In this document: positions 1 through 5,198 of the stretch, piece by piece
How positions within the stretch are numbered: position 1 is the first letter of the stretch
How the letters are laid out: each line of letters begins with the position of its first letter
NCBI GenBank assembly: GCA_031284765.1
Contig: JAITXK010000044.1
Location: forward strand, 1 to 6,176
Direction of reading: 5' to 3'
Source of the DNA: Candidatus Symbiothrix sp.
GTDB lineage: Bacteria; Bacteroidota; Bacteroidia; Bacteroidales; Azobacteroidaceae
DNA: 6,176 nucleotides
The notes under the pieces: model-generated
Seen by the model: only the letters and a program-made list of their open reading frames with translations
Told to the model about the DNA's origin: nothing
Databases searched by the model: none
Program-made: the position numbers and the translations under genes

Positions 1-2
1 GG

Positions 3-188
3 GAAATTCTGAAATTGCAGGCGAAAGAAGCGTTTTTCAAGATGTCTTCGCCGCAATACATCCTCTCCAAAGGCTATTCCATTACGATGAAAAACGGCAA
101 AGTCGTCAAATCGGCGCAATCGCTGTGCGCAGGAGATACGATTGAAACCCTTTTGTCGGAAGGGAAAATTTCGAGTACTGTTTTGTGA
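3..188 (+). CDS. xseA: Exodeoxyribonuclease VII large subunit, C-terminal fragment (5' end outside window)
   Basis: The reading frame is open from base 3 and ends at TGA 186-188, giving the last 61 residues of a protein that begins upstream. The tail carries the typical end of XseA: a Pro-x-x-Ile-Leu segment, then Lys-Gly-Tyr-Ser-Ile, a short charged turn, Val-Val-Lys-Ser, a Gly-Asp-x-Ile step and a final Gly-Lys-Ile-Ser-Ser-Thr-Val. In the family this region follows the long coiled-coil that binds the small subunit XseB. With XseB it forms cytoplasmic exonuclease VII, which degrades single-stranded DNA into oligonucleotides during repair. The N-terminal OB fold and catalytic domain lie outside the window. 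In many genomes xseB follows directly; here no xseB-like frame appears, and a repeat element begins 30 bases after the stop. The family call is firm from the tail motif, although only a small part of the protein is seen. Confidence 0.87.
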   Translation, partial: EILKLQAKEAFFKMSSPQYILSKGYSITMKNGKVVKSAQSLCAGDTIETLLSEGKISSTVL

Positions 189-289
189 TTGCGTTTTCAT
201 TTGAAACAATGCTAACCCTTAAGTTGACGACATTGGGTAGAACCTCGTCCAAACACAGGTAGAGATGCGACATGCCGCATTTCAGATTA

Positions 290-375
290 GAACACAGATA
301 AAACAGAAAACACAGATTTACACGAAAGCATTTTATTTGCTGTATGAATCTGTGTTTTCTGTTTTATCCGTGTTC
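290..375. repeat. Long hairpin: 29-bp stem, 28-base loop
   Basis: Bases 290-318 and 347-375 are reverse complements over 29 positions with a single mismatch (A in the left arm where a G would match). The 28-base loop, 319-346, contains an inner AGCA/TGCT pairing that can prolong the stem. The arms are rich in CACAGA/TCTGTG words. The second repeat copy (about 1924-1953) retains only the right-arm-like sequence, so copy 1 has either gained this palindrome by inverted duplication of the segment or copy 2 has lost an arm. No protein is encoded here. Confidence 0.85.
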
Positions 376-390
376 TATTCCCCCGCTCGG

Positions 391-407
391 CGTAGCGTCT
401 CGCTACG
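391..407. repeat. Small perfect hairpin in repeat copy 1
   Basis: CGTAGCG and CGCTACG form a perfect 7-bp stem around the 3-base loop TCT. It directly follows the CTCGG segment shared with the second repeat copy, which ends at this point (about 1977) and therefore lacks the hairpin. Confidence 0.7.
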
Positions 408-424
408 TCTCTACCTTGCGAAGC

Positions 425-442
425 GCGAAGCTGGAGCTTCGC
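425..442 (+). repeat. Small perfect hairpin followed by TTTT, terminator-like
   Basis: GCGAAGCT and AGCTTCGC form an 8-bp stem around GG, followed by a short T run at 443-446. In the xseA direction this resembles a weak intrinsic terminator. It sits inside a repeat element, however, and is more safely read as one of its hairpin modules. Confidence 0.55.
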
Positions 443-486
443 TTTTAGCGACGACGTAGCGTGGACGCCAATGTCGTCAACTTAAG

Positions 487-702
487 GAAAAAACAATAAG
501 AGCCATTGGAATAATCATTTCGAATTATTACTTTTAGAATATCAACAAACAAAAGTAGTGTTAAGTTAAATCTCTTTTGACTTCTTTGCGAGCGGAGCGA
601 AGCAATCCAGTATTGTTTGAGTGTATTCTTTCTGGTTTGCTTCGGGCTTTGCCCTCGCAATGACGATACGACAATTTTTATCTAACATATCAGTAGTAAG
701 CA
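487..702. other. Gene-free stretch between repeat and transposase remnant
   Basis: This AT-rich stretch lies between the right end of the 269-bp element and the first ATG of the broken transposase. Its only clear structure is the REP-like inverted repeat at 585-664. No frame in it resembles a known protein. It may include the leader of the original insertion sequence. Confidence 0.6.
585..664. repeat. REP-like inverted repeat (TTGCGAG...CGAAGCAA family)
   Basis: Three blocks pair across the element: TTGCGAG (586-592) with CTCGCAA (654-660), CGAAGCAA (598-605) with TTGCTTCG (637-644), and CCAG (607-610) with CTGG (632-635). The right arm carries extra bases (GGCTTTGCC, about 645-653), so the stem has an internal bulge. 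The loop is AT-rich (611-631). Short palindromes with these arm words are widespread in intergenic DNA of many bacteria, Bacteroidota included. Its place between the repeat element and the transposase start suggests that it inserted into an already decaying IS. Confidence 0.72.
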
Positions 703-1830
703 ATGAAAACACCAATGGCAAGTGCAAATATAGCAATAATGGATGAATTAAGAACAACATTGAACATAGCCATACAATTACCTTCCCTCAGAGCGTTATA
801 CCTCTTCGATAAAAGACTTCACTCGAGAGCGAACATTGACTTTCAGCACAATGGTAATGTTGATACTCAACATATTAAAGCGGAGTTTAAGTGTAGAGCT
901 ACAACATTTTTTCGATTATTTTTCGCAAGGCATGACCTGCACCAAACAAGCCTTCAGTGCTCAACGTGCAAAATTACAACCGACTTTTTTCCACGATTGG
1001 AATACAGTATTGGTAGAAAATTTCTACCTCCATTACGGAGAATATGCCAAGAAATGGAAAGGTATGCGTTTATGGGCAATGGGTAGAAGTACGATTGCCG
1101 TTCCTGATACGCAAGCGATGCGGGAAGAATTTGGCTGTACAACCAAAAAAATGCAAATTTTGTGATACGTGTTCCAAAAACAGCCAATAATTACGTTCAA
1201 GCATTTATCCCTTCTCCGGGAAACGACCCAATAATGGATTGGCATCCCGGCTATGATTCTATGAAAAAGTGAAGGAACATGGGCATTGAGATAAATAAAG
1301 AAGCAACTATCTGTATCCGTTTAGTTAAGATGCTGTTGAATACAGGCGAAACAGAGATTTTGATTACTAATTTATACAGTACATCCCTCTACACTCGTGC
1401 CGATATGAAAGAAGTTTATCATTTTCGTTGGGGAGTGGAAACTTCTTACGGATATCTCAAGGAAGAGCTTCTATTGGGACAATTCAGTGGTCTGCGTTGC
1501 ATTTGTATAGAGCAGGATTTTGCAGCCAATCTTTTCCTGTATAATCTTCAAAGTCTGATAGAAAAGCAGACCGAACTCTATACAGCAGCCGTGAGCAGAA
1601 AAAGAAAGTATGCCTACAAAATCAATAAAAACACCTCCTGGGCATCCTTAAAGAACAGAATGGTACAATTGTTTTTGGAAAATAACAGCGAGATTATGCT
1701 CAAGGAATTGGAAGTTTTATTTGAACGGTATTTGGAGCCTGTCCGTCCCGACAGGAAGTTTACAAGAGTGAAAAAAAGACCTCCTAACGGAAAATTTTAT
1801 ACGCTAACTAATTATAAACGTGCGTTATGA
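703..1830 (+). pseudogene. IS4-family DDE transposase, degenerate (frameshift, internal deletion, stop)
   Basis: The family is shown by the C-terminal signature Y-x2-R-x3-E-x6-K in YHFRWGVETSYGYLK (about 1417-1461), which includes the catalytic Glu, and by FTRERTLTFSTMV near the N-terminus. The protein can be rebuilt in pieces. Frame 1 runs from ATG 703 to about 785. A one-base shift in TTCCCTC (about 784-790) moves it to frame 2 (TTG 836 is internal, not a start) until about 1140. Frame 1 then resumes at about 1141 with NANFVIRVPK and runs to TGA 1828-1830. A nonsense TGA lies at 1270-1272, where a Leu codon (TTA or TTG) is plausible. The motif around the first catalytic Asp, normally a DGS, reads Gly-Arg-Ser here (1082-1090), so the Asp is lost. 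Only about ten residues separate EEFG from FVIRV where relatives have roughly 80, so the second Asp region appears deleted. The gene cannot encode an active enzyme. Confidence 0.88.
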
Positions 1831-1870
1831 AGCTTAAGTTGACGACATTGGGTGGAACCTCGTCCGAACA

Positions 1871-1885
1871 AGGCGCTATGCGCCT
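1871..1885. repeat. Perfect 6-bp hairpin unique to repeat copy 2
   Basis: AGGCGC and GCGCCT pair perfectly around TAT. The first copy lacks this block; there AAACACAGGTAGA reads straight through the corresponding position. Hairpin blocks thus appear to be gained and lost as units within this repeat family. Confidence 0.75.
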
Positions 1886-1889
1886 CTTC

Positions 1890-1917
1890 GTAGAAACGTG
1901 GCATGCCACGTCTCTAC
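1890..1917 (-). terminator. 28-base dyad downstream of the feoAB operon, possible terminator
   Basis: GTAGAAACGTGGCATGCCACGTCTCTAC is a 28-base palindrome centred on GCATGC with one imperfect pair. In the leftward transcript that pair becomes a G-U wobble, so the hairpin is fully paired in that strand. It lies about 65 bases past the regulator stop codon. No T run follows, so termination by this stem is a suggestion only; it is also a module of the repeat (its diverged counterpart is at about 260-282). Confidence 0.42.
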
Positions 1918-1982
1918 CATGCAAATCCGTATTTTCCGTGTTATCCGTGTTCGATTTCGACCCCCGCTCGGCGTAGGAAAAG

Positions 1983-2636
1983 TTAAATGTAGTAGTCGCT
2001 GGCATCCAAGATACCGGTGCGCAAGGCATAGCGCGTGGCTTCATGCAAGTTGTTGACTTCCAGTTTCCGGAAAATATTTTTGCGGTGGGTCATGATTGTA
2101 TGCATGCTCAAGCAGCGTTCCAAGGCGATTTCTCTCGTACTTTTGCCTGAGGCGATTAATTTTAGAACCTCGAGTTCGGTACCGGTCAGCTTTTTCCCAG
2201 ACGGTTCTTTCGTTTGATTTCTGGTTTGAAGATGATTGGTAATTCGTTGACATACAAATGATTCCCCCTTTTGAATCGCACCAATCGCCTGTCCGGTTTC
2301 TTCTCCGGAACAATCTTTCAACAAAATACTGAACGGATGCTGGCTGAAACTGACTTGCTTCACAAATTCATCGGTCAATTCATCGGAAAAGAGCAGGAAA
2401 TGGGCGTTCACAAAGCGGTTTTGCAGGATAATCAATTCTTCCACACGTGTGAAATCGAAAAGCGAATAATCCAAAACAATCAACGTAGCGGACGAAATGA
2501 GCAATTGATCAATCAATTCGCGCTTGTTCTTTACTTCCAGAAAAACAATTTTAGTAGAATATTTGCGCAGAAAATAACGTATCCCCGCCGCGGTTATATC
2601 CTGATTATCTGCCAAAATTACTGACTTGTACTTCAT
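1983..2636 (-). CDS. NarL/LuxR-family DNA-binding response regulator, translationally coupled to feoB
   Basis: The 217-residue protein has the two-domain layout and length of NarL-type regulators. Residues 1-115 form a receiver domain, with an acidic-pocket Asp10-Asn11 (the second acid replaced by Asn), phospho-acceptor Asp56 in IVLDYS, Ser84 at the switch Thr/Ser position and Lys107 in ILLKDCS. Residues 149-207 form a LuxR-type helix-turn-helix with LTGTELEVLKLIASGKS, REIA and MTHRKNIFRKLEV. The start is ATG 2636-2634, which overlaps the feoB stop as ATGA and begins the receiver at the usual place. A frame extension up to 2777 would lie inside feoB and adds nothing domain-like. The overlap and lack of a separate promoter point to co-expression with the iron transporter. 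No histidine kinase is present. Its targets, and whether it responds to iron, cannot be told from the sequence. Confidence 0.9.
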   Translation of the reverse strand: MKYKSVILADNQDITAAGIRYFLRKYSTKIVFLEVKNKRELIDQLLISSATLIVLDYSLFDFTRVEELIILQNRFVNAHFLLFSDELTDEFVKQVSFSQHPFSILLKDCSGEETGQAIGAIQKGESFVCQRITNHLQTRNQTKEPSGKKLTGTELEVLKLIASGKSTREIALERCLSMHTIMTHRKNIFRKLEVNNLHEATRYALRTGILDASDYYI

Positions 2637-5080
2637 ATTCCTATTTTTAACAATAAACCGGTTTGATACACTAAAAAGCTGACTATCCACGCCAAAGAGG
2701 TGGTATATACGATCACAAATCCTGCCCATTTCCACGATCCGGTCTCGTTTTTGACAGCGGCAATGGTGGCGATGCACGGAAAATAAATCAAGACAAAAAT
2801 CAAAACGCTCAGCGCGGTCAACGGCGTGAAAACGGGATTGCCATCGGGATATACCTCCGCCTGAATGCGCTCTTTCAACAACAATTCATCCTCCTCAACG
2901 CCTGTATAAAGGATGCCCAAGGTGCTGACGACAATCTCTTTCGCCGCCATACCCGATATCAAACTCGCACTGATTTTCCAATCAAAACCCAAAGGGCGAA
3001 CCACCGGCTCAATAAAATGTCCGATGCGCCCGATATACGAATTCTGTTTCTGCTCCTCTTTTTGCTGCCGCTGAAGAGTGAGAATGTCCTCCCTGTTGCC
3101 GTTTTGCGCTTTGAGCATTGCTATTTGCGTTTCGTACAACCGCGTTTTCGCATGATTTTGCGGAAAATATTCCAAGAACCAGATAATGATGGAAGCAACC
3201 AGAATAATCCCGCCCATTTTCTTCAGATATTGCGAGGTTTTATCCCAAGCATGGCGACTCATGGCCTTGAGAGTGGGCATGCGGTAAGGCGGCAATTCCA
3301 TCACAAAGGGCAAATCTTCCCGTTTTATCAGAAATCGTTTGAAAATTTTAGCCATGATAATCGCCAAAAGGATGCCCGTAACATACAATCCGAACAAAAC
3401 AAAGCCGCCACGATGCGGAAAAAAAATGGAAACCAGCAAAATATACACCGGCAAACGCGCAGAACAGGACATCAACGGAATGGTCAATATCGTGATTAAT
3501 CGTGTACTGCGGCTTTCAATAATGCGGGTACTCATAATCGCGGGAACGTTGCACCCGAATCCCATCACCAAAGGAATGAACGATTTGCCGTGCAAGCCGA
3601 TTTTCTGCATGAATTTATCCATGATAAATGCTGCACGGGCCATATATCCGGTATCTTCCATAAAGGAAATGAACAGGTAAAGGATGACAATATTGGGCAA
3701 AAAAACAATCACGCTCCCTACGCCGCCAATGATGCCGTTGACCAATAAATCTTTCAGCGGCCCGGCCGGTACATTGCCAGAAACAAGTCTGGATAGCTGG
3801 CTTACCAGCCACTCGATGCCGTCCATGGGGTATTGCCCGAGGAAAAACGTACCTTCGAACATCAAAAACATAAAGAGAAAAAAGATGGGATAGCCCCAAA
3901 ATTTGCTGGTCACCACGGGATCGATGAGGTGGGTAATTTTCAGATGGTCGCGCTTGCCTTCCTGATAGGTCTGTTTCAGGGCGCCGTCGATAAAACCGTA
4001 ACGGGCATCGGTCAGCGCCGTTTCGCTGTCTTCCCGGAAATCGTCCTTGATGTATTGGGCGTGAATGTCGCGCTCGGCTAAAATTTTACGGGCATTCGGA
4101 AAATGTTGAATAGCCTTTTCAGCCAAGGAATCATATTCCAACAACTGAATGCTGAGGGAACGGAGGGAAGTGTCGCTACCCACCAATTCCTCCTTCTTAA
4201 TCAGCTCTTTAACGTGCTTGATACCGGTTTCGATTTCTTCGCCATAATTAATATGAATGTGGCGGGCGATGGGACTCTTGCCCTCATAGACCTCAATCAC
4301 TTGGTCGAAAAGTTCGTCGATTCCGCGTTCCGATTTGGCGATGGTGGGAACAATCGGATAGCCAATCATGCTTGCCAGACGTTCGTAGTCGAAGGTTGCT
4401 CCCGATTTTTCCAACTCATCATACATATTTAATGCAATGACGGCGGTGGCATCCATGTCGATTAATTGCGTGGTCAAATAGAGATTGCGTTCTAGATTGG
4501 AAGCGGCCACGACGTTGATAATAATGTCGGGCGTCGATTCCAGAATGTGCTTGCGGACATAGACTTCTTCGGGAGAATAGGCTGATAATGAATATGTTCC
4601 GGGCAAATCGACCAAGAGGAAAGTGTAGCCTTTGTACCGGAATTTGCCTTCTTTGGCATTGACGGTCACACCGCTGTAATTGCCGACGTGCTCGTGCGTA
4701 CCGGAAGCGATATTGAACAACGAGGTTTTGCCTGAATTGGGATTGCCGACCAGCGCCACGTGAATCATTTTGCTGCGCTCTTGTGCCACGCTATGCAATT
4801 GATGTTCGTCCAAAACCAGCGCTTGATTGTTTTCCTGCAGGTATTGACGGGCTTCTTCGGGCGTGATGATTTCGATTAAATCGGCCTCGCTTTTGCGGAG
4901 GGAAACCTCGTAATCCATGACTTTATATTCGGTGGGGTCTCTCAGCGGCGCCTGCGTGATGACTTCGACTTCTTTCCCACGCACAAAGCCCATTTCGATG
5001 ATTCGCCGGCGGAAAGCCCCACGTCCACGTACTTTAATGATGATTCCTTTTTGTCCTTGGAGTAAGTCTGAGAGTTTCAT
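2633..5080 (-). CDS. feoB: Fused FeoA-FeoB ferrous iron transporter (GTPase-permease)
   Basis: This 815-residue inner-membrane protein imports Fe(II). Residues 1-72 are an SH3-like FeoA domain (MKLSDLLQGQKG, EMGFVRGKEVEV), normally a separate small protein. After a linker comes the FeoB G domain: G1 GNPNSGKTS (112-120), G2 GVTV (137-140), G3 DLPG (158-161), G4 NMYD (218-221). A helical region precedes the membrane core, which starts near 395. The core has the conserved Cys motifs GFGCNVPA (507-514), PLMSCSARLPVY (535-546) and YFPCIAT (766-772), as well as GMAAKEIVVSTLG (710-722). A hydrophilic helix-prone insert occupies about 643-682, rich in Gln, Lys and Glu. The start is ATG 5080, with AAAGGA just before it; an in-frame TTG at 5089 would add only three residues and is less likely. 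All core motifs are intact. The response regulator follows in a 4-base overlap, and a candidate promoter lies 18 bases upstream. Confidence 0.96.
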   Translation of the reverse strand: MKLSDLLQGQKGIIIKVRGRGAFRRRIIEMGFVRGKEVEVITQAPLRDPTEYKVMDYEVSLRKSEADLIEIITPEEARQYLQENNQALVLDEHQLHSVAQERSKMIHVALVGNPNSGKTSLFNIASGTHEHVGNYSGVTVNAKEGKFRYKGYTFLLVDLPGTYSLSAYSPEEVYVRKHILESTPDIIINVVAASNLERNLYLTTQLIDMDATAVIALNMYDELEKSGATFDYERLASMIGYPIVPTIAKSERGIDELFDQVIEVYEGKSPIARHIHINYGEEIETGIKHVKELIKKEELVGSDTSLRSLSIQLLEYDSLAEKAIQHFPNARKILAERDIHAQYIKDDFREDSETALTDARYGFIDGALKQTYQEGKRDHLKITHLIDPVVTSKFWGYPIFFLFMFLMFEGTFFLGQYPMDGIEWLVSQLSRLVSGNVPAGPLKDLLVNGIIGGVGSVIVFLPNIVILYLFISFMEDTGYMARAAFIMDKFMQKIGLHGKSFIPLVMGFGCNVPAIMSTRIIESRSTRLITILTIPLMSCSARLPVYILLVSIFFPHRGGFVLFGLYVTGILLAIIMAKIFKRFLIKREDLPFVMELPPYRMPTLKAMSRHAWDKTSQYLKKMGGIILVASIIIWFLEYFPQNHAKTRLYETQIAMLKAQNGNREDILTLQRQQKEEQKQNSYIGRIGHFIEPVVRPLGFDWKISASLISGMAAKEIVVSTLGILYTGVEEDELLLKERIQAEVYPDGNPVFTPLTALSVLIFVLIYFPCIATIAAVKNETGSWKWAGFVIVYTTSLAWIVSFLVYQTGLLLKIGI

Positions 5081-5097
5081 TCCTTTCAATTTTCATG

Positions 5098-5128
5098 CAA
5101 AGTTCGGTATTTCTGCTGAATTTACAAG
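5098..5128 (-). promoter_or_regulatory. Candidate Bacteroidota-type promoter for feoAB
   Basis: Read leftward, CTTG (5128-5125) is followed after exactly 19 bases by GAACTTTG (5105-5098). This fits the Bacteroidota sigma-ABfr pattern of TTTG, about 19-21 bases, then TAnnTTTG, with mismatches at the first base of each box. Transcription would start about six bases on, leaving a leader of only about 10-15 bases before ATG 5080. I see no convincing Fur or DtxR operator; the short palindrome CAAGC-CATTT-GCTTG (5125-5139) overlaps the upstream box and could be a protein site. Confidence 0.5.
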
Positions 5129-5165
5129 CCATTTGCTTGCTTTATTTTGAATTTGTTTAAATTAG

Positions 5166-5193
5166 AACTTCCCGTAATTTTTTACGAAAAGTT
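5166..5193 (-). terminator. Terminator-like hairpin after the ABC permease gene
   Basis: In the leftward transcript AACTTTTCGTAA pairs with TTACGGGAAGTT around an AAAA loop: 12 pairs, two of them G-U wobbles. In the other strand the same two positions would be C-A mismatches, so the structure suits RNA read from the permease gene. It begins six bases past the permease stop codon. No long T run follows (CTAATTT), so it may be a weak terminator or a 3' end-protecting stem. Confidence 0.58.
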
Positions 5194-5198
5194 ATCAT

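Larger units (their letters stand above)
218..486. repeat. 269-bp MITE/REP-like element with perfect 19-bp terminal inverted repeats
   Basis: The 19-mer CTTAAGTTGACGACATTGG at 218-236 recurs as its exact reverse complement at 468-486, enclosing a non-coding core. In order, the core holds a linker ending in CCTCGTCC (243-250), an imperfect dyad centred on ACATG (263-280), a 29-bp stem (290-318 with 347-375), a C-rich CCCCCGCTCGG stretch (380-390), a short hairpin at 391-407 and another at 425-442. The left part is repeated, diverged, at 1833-1977. Homology between the copies starts exactly at CTTAAG, which suggests that this is the true outer border. No obvious target duplication flanks it (AATGCTAACC on the left, GAAAAAACAA on the right). 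It lies just downstream of xseA and could also end that transcript. An alternative reading, in which 468-486 is the left end of an IS4 element, is given separately. Confidence 0.72.
1833..1977. repeat. Second, 3'-truncated copy of the 218-486 repeat
   Basis: The copy starts with the same 19-mer (1833-1851), three bases after the transposase stop. It then matches the first copy in the same order: GGTGGAACCTCGTCC, a dyad, a CCGTGTTATCCGTGTTC segment, and CCCCCGCTCGGCGTAG ending near 1977. It differs by having an extra hairpin at 1871-1885, a better-preserved dyad at 1890-1917, no left arm of the long stem, and no right terminal inverted repeat. It ends about five bases from the response-regulator stop codon (1983-1985, read leftward). 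Its hairpins could therefore form the 3' end of the feoAB-regulator transcript. Confidence 0.78.

Noticed and set aside
265..459. 64-codon open frame on the + strand
   Set aside because: It lies wholly inside the hairpin-rich repeat element and its translation follows the palindromes; there is no protein-like domain.
836..1165. A separate 109-residue gene starting at TTG 836
   Set aside because: The open frame extends upstream of 836 with transposase-like sequence (FTRER), so this is an internal piece of the broken IS4 gene.
1279..1830. A separate 183-residue gene starting at ATG 1279
   Set aside because: The same frame continues upstream beyond one TGA at 1270 with transposase sequence (FVIRVPK), so it is the C-terminal piece of the same pseudogene.
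461..1858. Target duplication GTGGA flanking 468-1851
   Set aside because: GTGGACG (461-467) and GTGGAAC (1852-1858) agree only in the first five bases and are not placed as a clean duplication; the right copy is also part of the repeat shared with 237-243.
218..1977. CRISPR array or tandem repeat array
   Set aside because: There are only two related modules plus inverted copies of one 19-mer, without regular spacing or spacers.
2637..2777. N-terminal extension of the response regulator to base 2777
   Set aside because: These 47 codons overlap the feoB 3' end in another frame and look unlike a receiver domain; ATG 2636 with the ATGA overlap gives the normal domain start.
3017..3680. Open frames on the + strand opposite feoB
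   Set aside because: They are antisense shadows of a strongly conserved coding region and have no recognisable domain.
5094..5096. ATG at 5096 (minus strand) as feoB start
   Set aside because: It is out of frame with FeoA; ATG 5080 gives the expected FeoA N-terminus.
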